Shown here: piece after piece, positions 54,619 to 62,860 of the stretch
Position numbering within the stretch: the first letter of the stretch is position 1
How the letters are laid out: each line of letters begins with the position of its first letter
Assembly (NCBI GenBank): GCA_028277945.1
Contig: JANQFH010000056.1
Coordinates: 248,001-312,000 of the forward strand
Length of the DNA stretch: 64,000 nt
Direction of reading: 5' to 3'
Origin: Oligoflexia bacterium
GTDB lineage: Bacteria > Bdellovibrionota_G > JANQFH01
Program-made: the position numbers and the translations under genes
The notes under the pieces: model-generated
What the model was told of the DNA's origin: nothing
Databases searched by the model: none
What the model saw: the letters and a program-made list of their open reading frames with translations, nothing else

Positions 54619-54888
54619 CTACTTTCTAATATTCAACTCTTTGATGATTTTGGAGTAGCGCTCACTGTCTGTTGTTTTGAGGTATTCCAACAGTCGACGG
54701 CGCCGACCTACCATTTTGAGCAACCCCTGTCGGGAACCAAAGTCTTTTTTATGGGATTGGAAGTGGTCGGTTAACTGTTCGATACGCCGGGTAAGCAGCG
54801 CAATCTGTACCTCCGGAGAGCCGGTATCGCCCTCGTGTAACCGGAACTTACCAATAACTGCCTGTTTTTCTTGACCGTCTATCCCCAT
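54619..54888 (-). CDS. rpsO: 30S ribosomal protein S15
   Basis: 89 residues with the S15 sequence pattern: [37 protein letters not shown] and RRRLLEYLK. It binds 16S rRNA in the central domain. The leader upstream holds a candidate hairpin. It precedes pnp as usual. AGGAAA precedes the ATG. Confidence 0.96.
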   Translation of the reverse strand: MGIDGQEKQAVIGKFRLHEGDTGSPEVQIALLTRRIEQLTDHFQSHKKDFGSRQGLLKMVGRRRRLLEYLKTTDSERYSKIIKELNIRK

Positions 54889-54903
54889 CCAGAGGTTTCC
54901 TTA

Positions 54904-54942
54904 TGGTATGTGCTCCTAGGGCGGAGCCAAATTCGCCGTACC
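54904..54942 (-). promoter_or_regulatory. Hairpin in the rpsO leader (possible S15 autoregulatory site)
   Basis: On the minus strand GGTA and GGCG (54934-54942) can pair with CGCC and TACC (54905-54923) just upstream of the Shine-Dalgarno. S15 represses its own message through leader structures in several bacteria. The relation here is inferred from position alone. Confidence 0.35.
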
Positions 54943-54969
54943 TTACCCGCCTACCCCTAAAAATACAAC

Positions 54970-56493
54970 CTAAAATTCCAGCAGCAGACCGCCGCTGTCG
55001 GTACCAAAGCCGTCATAGAGCGGCATTGCCAGGAGAAGGTCGGCTTCTGAGTCGCCGTTGATGTCGCCACCATAACGCAAGGAACCTCCTAGCTGCCGCA
55101 GCGTGATCGGTGCGTGGCTAAGACCGCGAAAAATCGCCGCTGCCGTTGCGGCCGCGCTCAAAGAGCTACTGAGCAAAAAGTCAGCAAAGAAGTCTTCTAA
55201 GGAGTCCTTGCTAAAAAAGTAGGCGGCACCGCTGTCCGTACCCGCAAGCGAGTTGCCGGGAGCGCCTACAAAAAGTGCGGCACTGGCACTGCTCAAAAAA
55301 CCGCTGCCACCTGCAACAGCACGGCCAAAAAGCTCACTGTCACTATCGGCACCGATCTCGATCTGAAAACCAGGCAACACACCGATTTCAGCAAAACCCT
55401 GGAACAAGACCAGTCCACCATCGTAGGCAATCACCACTTCGTCAAAGCCATCATCATCAAGATCGCCTGCTGTAGTCACTGCCTGGCCAAAGGCAGGACG
55501 CTCGGGCTGCTCTAACTTCACTAGGGTCGGAAAGCTCTCAATCGCAAAGCTACCACTAATGCCATCGAGACCGAGGAGTAGATAGGCAATACCGCTTTCA
55601 CCACCGGACGGCGCACCAATCAATAGATCATCGCCAAAGATCCCACTCTCCAACTGCTCGGCGATAAAGTCGCCATTGCTGTCGCCAGCGTGGGATAGGG
55701 CACTGCCCAAACCACTACCGCTGCTTCCGACAAGCTTAAGCTCTGCACTCGCAGCCGAGAGCGTTGCTGCTGTCTCATTCTGCAGCAGAAAGAGCGACCG
55801 CGTGCCAAAGAAGACAAACACAGCGCCATCCGCAGAGACACCGCTGTTCGCTAAGGGGTCTCCAATTGCAAGATCCAGTTGGCCATCACGATTGAAGTCG
55901 CCCGCACTCGAGAGCACGGCACCAAAGCGGTTCAGACTCAAACCGGCAACGCCGGAACTGAGAGCCGTAATGGTAAGGTCGGCATCAATCGCCGAAAATG
56001 GCTGGTCGGCATCGGCATCTGTCAAGGTTCCACCACCAAAAAGATAGACCTTTCCTGGACCGTTGCCGGGAGCGCCGATGACAACTTCGCCAACACCATC
56101 GCCATCCAGATCTCCAGCGCCAAGTACAGCTTGCCCAAACTGCTCTCCTGCTAGACCGAGTATTTTGATTCCGGCACTGTCGGCAGCAATGGGACTAAGA
56201 TAGAGATAGGCCGCACCGCTATCGATACCACCCTCACTATTACCTGGCGCCCCGACAATAAGATCATCCGCACCGTCACCGTTCAGATCACCGACAAAGT
56301 CAACGCTGGTACCAAATCGTTCACCAGCAAGATGGCCGTTGAGCAACACCTCGGTAGCTGTTGCAAGTCCAACGTCGCTACCCTGCTGGCCATTACAACC
56401 ACACAGGTGACTCATTACTAAGATGAGCAGAGAGACTCTGAAACAATAGTCTTCCAAGATATTGATATTTGGACTGCTAGCCTGCGAGCTCAA
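54970..56493 (-). CDS. FG-GAP repeat lipoprotein
   Basis: 507 residues. A hydrophobic N-terminal segment ends in a lipobox-like Cys (SHLCGC). The rest is a series of FG-GAP/integrin alpha beta-propeller blades: FGTSVDFVGDLNGDGADDLI, FGQAVLGAGDLDGDGVGEVV, and more at about 65-residue spacing, each with a DxNxDGxxD-like calcium-binding loop. A surface-exposed adhesive or scaffold role is typical of the fold. It lies upstream of rpsO on the same strand. Confidence 0.8.
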   Translation of the reverse strand: MSSQASSPNINILEDYCFRVSLLILVMSHLCGCNGQQGSDVGLATATEVLLNGHLAGERFGTSVDFVGDLNGDGADDLIVGAPGNSEGGIDSGAAYLYLSPIAADSAGIKILGLAGEQFGQAVLGAGDLDGDGVGEVVIGAPGNGPGKVYLFGGGTLTDADADQPFSAIDADLTITALSSGVAGLSLNRFGAVLSSAGDFNRDGQLDLAIGDPLANSGVSADGAVFVFFGTRSLFLLQNETAATLSAASAELKLVGSSGSGLGSALSHAGDSNGDFIAEQLESGIFGDDLLIGAPSGGESGIAYLLLGLDGISGSFAIESFPTLVKLEQPERPAFGQAVTTAGDLDDDGFDEVVIAYDGGLVLFQGFAEIGVLPGFQIEIGADSDSELFGRAVAGGSGFLSSASAALFVGAPGNSLAGTDSGAAYFFSKDSLEDFFADFLLSSSLSAAATAAAIFRGLSHAPITLRQLGGSLRYGGDINGDSEADLLLAMPLYDGFGTDSGGLLLEF

Positions 56494-56542
56494 TTAATTC
56501 TCGCTGGTGTCAACAGCAATCGTGAGGTCGAATTGCAACTCT

Positions 56543-57076
56543 TTACCTTTGATCCTCGTCCGCAGGATCCTCTTCTACAACGCCAAGTTTAAGATCGAAA
56601 GCATTCAACAATTCAGTTTTGTAACAATCGTAGGCGAGAGCAACAGTCGGCTTTAGACCACATACTGCGACCATTTCGACCAAATCAAGGACTCCTGAAG
56701 CTACTACAGTTGTGTTTAGACAATCCACGGAAAAATCTTTGTCCGTGGAATTGCACATGGCAAAGTAGAGATCCGCGCCGCTTTTCTCCTCAAGAAACCC
56801 CTCAATGCCTTGCTCATAACAGCGCGGCCTATGTTCAGGTTTCACCAGCTCACTACAGCTCTTTACCGACGCGCTAACGCGGTCAAGTAGTTCAATGGTC
56901 GCCTGTTTTTTGCCGGCTTCTTGACCTTGCTCGCGCGCCGTTCGCACATCACTCCAACCAATAGCACCAGGGTCATCCAAATCTGCACCGACGTCCCAAT
57001 CTGCGAAGACGCCCGCTGTTGAGAAAACAATCAAGAACAGGCTGATCAAACCAACGCTTGTCAATAACTTAGCCAT
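56543..57076 (-). CDS. Small secreted cysteine-containing protein, unknown
   Basis: 177 residues from an ATG at 57076, with GGAGG 5 nt upstream. A signal peptide (LLTSVGLISLFLIVFSTAGV then FADWD) is followed by a helical domain with six Cys residues, suggesting three disulfides in the periplasm. I do not recognise the family. The gap to truB (57077-57332) contains the large hairpin element D. Confidence 0.6.
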   Translation of the reverse strand: MAKLLTSVGLISLFLIVFSTAGVFADWDVGADLDDPGAIGWSDVRTAREQGQEAGKKQATIELLDRVSASVKSCSELVKPEHRPRCYEQGIEGFLEEKSGADLYFAMCNSTDKDFSVDCLNTTVVASGVLDLVEMVAVCGLKPTVALAYDCYKTELLNAFDLKLGVVEEDPADEDQR

Positions 57077-57193
57077 GTCGGCCTCCGATTCGCGGTTATT
57101 CTGTAAAAGCAAGGAGACATCTTAAGCTTGTCGTATCGACGCAGTACATTAAAACCGACCTGCTGTCAAGCAAGGCAATGCTGTGCTTTAGCA

Positions 57194-57315
57194 GCAACGT
57201 GCAGCTTTTTGCAGATCAAGGCGGGGACGCTCAGACGGACCGCAGCGTACTGCAAACGTACGTGAGGACCCGGATGAGCGGGCCCAACGCAGAGATGCGA
57301 AAATCTGCACGTTGC
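57194..57315. repeat. Large inverted-repeat element D
   Basis: A 122-bp hairpin between truB and the secreted-protein gene. The outer arms are GCAACGTGCAG/CTGCACGTTGC, continuing through a TTTT/AAAA and GCA/TGC region. The inner part contains GCAGCGTACTGCAAACGTACG and TGAGG, with its own CGTAC/GTACG pair. I recall similar intergenic palindromes from other Proteobacteria but cannot verify this. No T-tract follows. Confidence 0.7.
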
Positions 57316-57332
57316 CGTCATGATAATCTAGG

Positions 57333-58316
57333 CTATGAGTCAAAGATGCGTAGGGTGCGTACAACACGGTTACTCCGCTGCTCCATACCAGTCTGGCGGA
57401 CAAAGGGAGACTGTGCCAGTGAAGCGACTGCCAGCAGTGAGCCGGCTGCATCGGTTAGCTTGAACATCATGTCATCTTTGCTTTCGCCTACCAACTGCTT
57501 TGCAGAGTCACCCCCAGAGGTCTGTAGATCAGACCACATGATCATCCGCCCTGCTCTTATGCGTCTGGCCAATAAGGCGTCGACACAGACGCTTGGTAAC
57601 TCTGGCAGGGCTTCGCTCATGGTCAACAGACGATCTAGCGCTGCCTCCCGAGAACACTGCAGCAACTCCGTAAGCGGAATGGCATCGTTCTCGTGGAACT
57701 TGCCACATGCCGTACGACGTAGCTGGTCCACAGAAGCACAGCTGTCCAGAGTGTGACCAAGGTCGTGCACGAGCGTACGTACATAGGTACCATGCGAAGC
57801 AAGGATGCGCAGCCTTATAATCGGAGGACGCCACTCAAGCAGTTCAAACTTGTGCACCGTACAACCTCTCTGTTTACGGTTAGCAAAAACAATACCTTTG
57901 TGAGCATACCAATAGAGGGGTCTACCCCGGTACTTGATGGCTGAAAACATCGGCGGTACCTGCTGAATCTCACCAACAAACTGTTGAATCGCGGACTCAA
58001 CCTGCGACGCAGTAATGTGGTCCCAAGGTCTCTCGCCCGTGACGTTGCCAGTCCGATCGTGCGAGTCGGTCTCAACACCAAGACGTGCCCAAACATCATA
58101 CTCTTTAGTATAGGCCATGATAATGGATGCAAGCTTGGTTGCACGACCAATACAGATCGGCAGTACTCCGGTGGCGATGGGATCTAGAGTTCCTGTATGC
58201 CCAACCTTCTTTACCCCCAGAAAGCTACGCACCTGTTTGACAACCTGAAATGATGTCGTACCTGCCTCCTTATCAATGAGTAGAAGTCCTTCGACATCTC
58301 TATTCATGACGTTCAT
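57333..58316 (-). CDS. truB: tRNA pseudouridine-55 synthase
   Basis: 327 residues. The catalytic Asp lies in GHTGTLDPIATGVLP; motifs GLLLIDKEAGTTSF and TYVRTLVHDLGH are also typical. It modifies U55 in the T-loop of tRNAs. The start overlaps the rbfA stop (ATGA), as in the nusA-infB-rbfA-truB cluster. A C-terminal PUA-like region is present. Confidence 0.95.
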   Translation of the reverse strand: MNVMNRDVEGLLLIDKEAGTTSFQVVKQVRSFLGVKKVGHTGTLDPIATGVLPICIGRATKLASIIMAYTKEYDVWARLGVETDSHDRTGNVTGERPWDHITASQVESAIQQFVGEIQQVPPMFSAIKYRGRPLYWYAHKGIVFANRKQRGCTVHKFELLEWRPPIIRLRILASHGTYVRTLVHDLGHTLDSCASVDQLRRTACGKFHENDAIPLTELLQCSREAALDRLLTMSEALPELPSVCVDALLARRIRAGRMIMWSDLQTSGGDSAKQLVGESKDDMMFKLTDAAGSLLAVASLAQSPFVRQTGMEQRSNRVVRTLRIFDS

Positions 58317-58705
58317 GCGGCATCTCCTTCACTACCACGCTCCTCAGCAATTTTGCGCAATGCATTTTCAACCTGCTGTTGTTGCTCTATACTGGCATCA
58401 TAGAGAAACCGCAGCTGTGGTATTTTTTTCAAATAGAGCATCTTGCCGAGAGCCCGGCGCAGATAACCAGACGCCTTTTCAAGCCCGGTGTGCACCTCAT
58501 TCATAAACCGAGAGTCTGGCTGATCTGCATGCTGCAGAAAACGAAAGTATACTCGTGCCAACTGCAGATCATCAGTAATCTCGACGCGGGTAATCGTCAG
58601 CCCCTGAAGTCGCGGATCCTTAATCTCCTGCAGCATCATCGTCGCCAGCGTTTTACGCAAGAGATCGTTGAGCCTTTCGCTACGCTTATATGGATAAGTT
58701 GACAT
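58313..58705 (-). CDS. rbfA: Ribosome-binding factor A
   Basis: 130 residues from MSTYPYKR at 58705. The KH-type RbfA pattern is clear: RLNDLLRKTLATMMLQEIKD, PRLQGLTITRVEITDDL, and a C-terminal VENALRKI helix. It is needed for 30S maturation. It lies 16 bp after the infB stop and overlaps truB by 4 bp. Confidence 0.93.
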   Translation of the reverse strand: MSTYPYKRSERLNDLLRKTLATMMLQEIKDPRLQGLTITRVEITDDLQLARVYFRFLQHADQPDSRFMNEVHTGLEKASGYLRRALGKMLYLKKIPQLRFLYDASIEQQQQVENALRKIAEERGSEGDAA

Positions 58706-58721
58706 GTTTGGCAGTAAGATT

Positions 58722-61184
58722 CTATAGCTCTTGCTGCACGTGATCGACGACATACGCCTCGATCACGTCGTCTACTTTAATATCGTTATAATTTTCAATG
58801 CTCAAGCCACACTCAAGGCCACTTTTGACCTCTTTGGCATCGTCCTTAAACCGTTTTAGACTGGCAAGCTGGCCTTCGTAAATGACGACGTTATCACGTA
58901 GCAACCGCACCTTACTATCACGTGTGATCTTGCCGTCCGTCACCTCGCCACCGCCTATAGTGCCCACCTTACTAATGTTAAACACCTGTTTGATAGCCAC
59001 ATGGCCGGTCACGGTCTCTACCGCCTTGGTACCAAGCAAGCCAACGAGTGCCTTTTTGACATCCTCAACAACATCGTAGATCACCGAATAGAAACGGATC
59101 TCGACGTTTTCCTTCTCTGCAAGCTGCTGCACTGTTGCGTCTGGACGAATGTTAAAACCGATGACCAAGGCCTGCGACGCTGTGGCAAGCATGATATCGC
59201 CCTCTGAAATACCGCCAACGCCACTGTGAACAATGCTAATGTTAACCCGCTCATCACGAATCTTGTTGAGCGCTTCGGCAATGGCCTCGACCGAACCCAT
59301 GACATCTCCTTTGATAATCACGTTCAGGCCTTTTACTTCGCCCTTTTCAATCTGGCCGTAGAGATCATCCAGACTTACCTTGCCACTGCCCTCCGTGGCT
59401 ACCTGACGCTGCCGCTGCTGTCTGGCCTCGACAATCTGCTTTGCCTTCTTCTCATCGGTCAGTACGTGCAGTATGTCACCTACATCGACAACACCGGAAA
59501 GCCCTACGACCTCCACAGGTGTTGATGGCGTAGCTTCTCGTATTCTCTCACCACGATCGTTGATAAGCGAACGGATCTTACCGCTCTGGGAACCACAGAC
59601 AACAACATCGCCGACCCGTAGGGTCCCCTCTTGTACCAACACCGTTGCTACGGCACCACGACCGCGATCGAGTTTAGACTCTATGATAGCTCCTTTGGCG
59701 GCACACTTGCGATTGGCGCGCAACTCCATGACTTCGCTCTGCAGAATAAGCATATCAAGCAACTCATCAATACCCTGTCCAGTTTTCGCTGATACTTCGA
59801 CATAAATGGTATCGCCACCCCACGCCTCAGAAACCAACTCAAATTCCGTTAATTCTTGCTTGATACGCTCGGAATTCGCTTCTGGTTTATCGATTTTATT
59901 GATTGCGACAATAATCGGCACTTTTGCCGCCCGACTGTGATTGATCGACTCTTTGGTCTGTGGCATGACCCCATCATCTGCAGCCACCACCAAAACTACG
60001 ATATCCGTGACGCTTGTGCCTCGGGCACGCATCGCCGTGAAGGCTTCATGACCCGGCGTATCGAGAAAAACAATATGGCCTTTTTTGTGGCGTACATCGT
60101 AAGCACCAATGTGTTGGGTAATACCACCGGATTCGGCATCACTGACGTTGGTCTTACGAATGCTGTCGAGTAGCGAGGTCTTACCATGATCAACATGCCC
60201 CATAACCGTCACTACCGGTGGCCTGGCTTCGAGTTCACCAGCCTCTTGCGAGCGTTCCTCAACCAACATCTCTTCGGCATCAACAGCAACGTTGTCTATC
60301 TCATAGTTGAAGTCGCTAGCGAGAATGGCTGCGGTATCAGCATCGATACTCTGATTAATCGTAACCATCAGCCCCATACCCATTGCCTTGCTGATGATTT
60401 CATTGACTTTGACTCCCATGCGCTTGGCAAGATCGCCGATGGAAATGGAATCGCTAATCTTGATAACCCGCTTGCTCGCTTTGGGGGTGGTGATTTCGGT
60501 TTTCTTACCCTTCTTGGTGGCAACCTTTTTTCTGCCAAACTGCTTTGGTCGGCCTGTCTGACGAATTTCAATGACTTCTCGACGACCAACAGGCTTGGCC
60601 GCCGTGCCTGTCTCTTGTACGGGCCCCTGTACCTTTTCCTGCTCTAATGCCGCCTTAGCAATTTCCTCTGGAGAACGCAGCTCCCGTTGTTCTCGTGGAG
60701 TTTCAAAAACAGGTGCTTCGCGCACCTCGGGAGCAGCCACGGGATCCTGCTCCACCACGGTCAACGCCTGAAAAGCCTTTTTACGTTTCTTGTCATCCGT
60801 TGTCGCCTGTTTGGCAGCCGCCTCCATCTCCGCAGCCGTTACCTTCGCTGGCTCTGGCTGCTTCACTTCAGACAAACTGGCTGCTGCAGCCGCCTCGGCT
60901 GGACTGTCTCCACTTGCCTGCGTGGTCGTTGGCTCAACGGTTGTTTCTTGAGGTACATGGATACGCCGCCGGCGAATGACTTTGGAGGCGACACGGCTCT
61001 CCTCAATCTTGAACTGAGTTCCTTTGGCATACATCCAGTCACGGATACGACTAGCCTGCTCCTCATCAATGAGACTCATAGGTCCTTTGATGTCAAAATC
61101 GAACTCTTCTTTGGCCTGAGATACTAGGTCGGCGTAGATCACACCAAGCTCTGTAGCCAAATCTTTTATGCGAACCTTCGTCAT
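58722..61184 (-). CDS. infB: Translation initiation factor IF-2
   Basis: 820 residues. An N-terminal IF2 domain ([13 protein letters not shown]) is followed by a long charged linker, a second N-domain ([20 protein letters not shown]), the G domain ([29 protein letters not shown]), domain II, and the fMet-tRNA-binding C-terminal region. It positions initiator tRNA on the ribosome. It lies 18 bp downstream of nusA. Confidence 0.97.
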   Translation of the reverse strand: MTKVRIKDLATELGVIYADLVSQAKEEFDFDIKGPMSLIDEEQASRIRDWMYAKGTQFKIEESRVASKVIRRRRIHVPQETTVEPTTTQASGDSPAEAAAAASLSEVKQPEPAKVTAAEMEAAAKQATTDDKKRKKAFQALTVVEQDPVAAPEVREAPVFETPREQRELRSPEEIAKAALEQEKVQGPVQETGTAAKPVGRREVIEIRQTGRPKQFGRKKVATKKGKKTEITTPKASKRVIKISDSISIGDLAKRMGVKVNEIISKAMGMGLMVTINQSIDADTAAILASDFNYEIDNVAVDAEEMLVEERSQEAGELEARPPVVTVMGHVDHGKTSLLDSIRKTNVSDAESGGITQHIGAYDVRHKKGHIVFLDTPGHEAFTAMRARGTSVTDIVVLVVAADDGVMPQTKESINHSRAAKVPIIVAINKIDKPEANSERIKQELTEFELVSEAWGGDTIYVEVSAKTGQGIDELLDMLILQSEVMELRANRKCAAKGAIIESKLDRGRGAVATVLVQEGTLRVGDVVVCGSQSGKIRSLINDRGERIREATPSTPVEVVGLSGVVDVGDILHVLTDEKKAKQIVEARQQRQRQVATEGSGKVSLDDLYGQIEKGEVKGLNVIIKGDVMGSVEAIAEALNKIRDERVNISIVHSGVGGISEGDIMLATASQALVIGFNIRPDATVQQLAEKENVEIRFYSVIYDVVEDVKKALVGLLGTKAVETVTGHVAIKQVFNISKVGTIGGGEVTDGKITRDSKVRLLRDNVVIYEGQLASLKRFKDDAKEVKSGLECGLSIENYNDIKVDDVIEAYVVDHVQQEL

Positions 61185-61202
61185 CTGTTTTAATACTCTT
61201 GT

Positions 61203-62708
61203 TTATTTTTCAGAGGCTTCCTCGGTTTGTGGTTGCACCTCAGCTGCACTCTCCACCTTTGCTGTGGGTGTTGCTGTGTCGTCGGCCTGAGCTACAACAT
61301 CGTCACCCGCGTTAGCGGCAACGGATACCTCTTCTTGTGGACTGTCTGCTTGTGGAGTAGCCTCTTGTAGAGCGGCCTCCTCCGCTTGTGCCGCAGCCTC
61401 GGCTTCAGCCGCTGCAGCGGCCGCCGCTGCCTCTTGCGCATCCTGTTCCAGATCCTCAGCTTCCTTACCGCTATCGACATACTCCTTTGCCGCAGCAACA
61501 AGCTCTGTCACCCTTGCCAGATCCAGGCCGGCAACCATCGCCAAATTCTCCGGCTCTGCCGCCACCAGATCGGAAGCTGTAGCGATGTTCTGGCGGTAGA
61601 GGAGATCGGAGTAGTGATCGCTCATGCCCGGAATACGCATGAGTCGCTTCTTCGCCAGCTGTGCCGCCTCTTTCATCTTGGTTTCGCTGATGATGTCGAT
61701 TTTCCAACCGGTCAATTTAGCCGCAAGACGAACATTCTGCCCTTTCTTACCGATGGCTAATGAGAGTTGATCGTCCGCAACAATGAGTTCCATCGAACGG
61801 TTGGCCTCATCCAAAATGACTCGAGACACTTCGGCTGGGGAGATCGCCGCACAGATAAACTTGGCCGGGTCGGAGTAGTAAGGCACGATGTCAATCTTTT
61901 CACCGCGCAGCTCTTGCACAACGGCCTGCACTCTCGCTCCCTTCATACCCACACAAGCCCCCACGGGATCGACGTCCATGTCTTTTGAGCTTACGGCAAT
62001 CTTTGAGCGTCCGCCCGGTTCTCTAGCAGCACTCTGAATCGAGACGATACCCTCGTAGATCTCTGGGACCTCCATCTGAAAGAGCTTGATCAACAGCCCG
62101 GTATCTGTTCGTGACAGGACAATCTGCGGCCTGCGAGAGGTCCGCTGGACATCGATAACGTAAGCCTGAATGCGGTCACCGGGACGGAAGTGCTCTTTAG
62201 CAACCTGTTCGGAGACAGGCAGAATGGCGTCGGTCTTACCTAAGTCAACAATAATGTCTTTGCGTTCAAAGCGACGAACCAGGCCTGCGACCAACTCTCC
62301 CTTACGGTTTATATACTCGTTGTATACAATGTCCTTCTCGGCATCACGCACCTTCTGAATAATCACCTGCTTGGCCGCTTGCGCAGCAATCCTGCCCAGT
62401 TCGGTGGCGTCAAGTTTCAGACCAATGCTATCGCCGATCTCTACCTCCGGATCGTTTTTACGCGCTTCCTTGAGTAGGACCTCAAGAATTGGGTCTTTTA
62501 CCGCGTCAACAACTGTCTTGAACTCAAAGAGCTCAATTTCGCCGTTGTCGACATTAAAGTGTGCTTCAATATCGCGATCGCTGCCGTAAATTCTCCTTGC
62601 TGCCGTAAGCAGAGCAGACTCAAGAGCCTCAACAAGGATTTCCTTCTTGATACCCTTGTCACGACCAACGAGTTCGATCTCCCGTGCTAAGTTCTTGAAC
62701 ATGGCCAC
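61203..62708 (-). CDS. nusA: Transcription elongation/termination factor NusA
   Basis: About 501 residues: an N-terminal RNA polymerase-binding domain, S1 (ELVAGLVRRFERKDIIVDLG), KH1 and KH2 (VGMKGARVQAVVQEL, LAIGKKGQNVRLAAKL), one HhH-like region (RIPGMSDHYSDLLYRQNIAT), and an Ala/Glu-rich acidic tail. GTG at 62708 is 7 nt from AGGAG and is preferred; GTG at 62714 and ATG at 62702 are alternatives. No rimP lies upstream in this window. A terminator-like hairpin sits in the leader. Confidence 0.95.
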   Translation of the reverse strand: MAMFKNLAREIELVGRDKGIKKEILVEALESALLTAARRIYGSDRDIEAHFNVDNGEIELFEFKTVVDAVKDPILEVLLKEARKNDPEVEIGDSIGLKLDATELGRIAAQAAKQVIIQKVRDAEKDIVYNEYINRKGELVAGLVRRFERKDIIVDLGKTDAILPVSEQVAKEHFRPGDRIQAYVIDVQRTSRRPQIVLSRTDTGLLIKLFQMEVPEIYEGIVSIQSAAREPGGRSKIAVSSKDMDVDPVGACVGMKGARVQAVVQELRGEKIDIVPYYSDPAKFICAAISPAEVSRVILDEANRSMELIVADDQLSLAIGKKGQNVRLAAKLTGWKIDIISETKMKEAAQLAKKRLMRIPGMSDHYSDLLYRQNIATASDLVAAEPENLAMVAGLDLARVTELVAAAKEYVDSGKEAEDLEQDAQEAAAAAAAAEAEAAAQAEEAALQEATPQADSPQEEVSVAANAGDDVVAQADDTATPTAKVESAAEVQPQTEEASEK

Positions 62709-62743
62709 GGTCACTCTCCTCTTTGACGCTCAGCGCTAGCCAA

Positions 62744-62767
62744 CAAAAAAGCGGGCAAGAGCCCACT
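62744..62767 (-). terminator. Intrinsic terminator in the nusA leader (attenuator candidate)
   Basis: Read on the minus strand: AGTGGGC, loop TCTT, GCCCGCT, then a run of T. A 7-bp stem (one G-U) is followed by about six U residues, 36 bp upstream of the nusA start. No minus-strand gene precedes it, as miaB is divergent. It would therefore act on the nusA transcript itself. Confidence 0.6.
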
Positions 62768-62860
62768 TCGGAGCGTACCCTAGCATAAACCGCGCTTCTA
62801 AGACAACCCCCTTGCCAGCCGCTTGACGATCCCCATACGAATGCATAGGTTCAAAGGAGC

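Noticed and set aside
57178-57756. A 192-residue plus-strand ORF.
   Set aside because: It is antisense to truB and passes through hairpin element D; it has no domain pattern.
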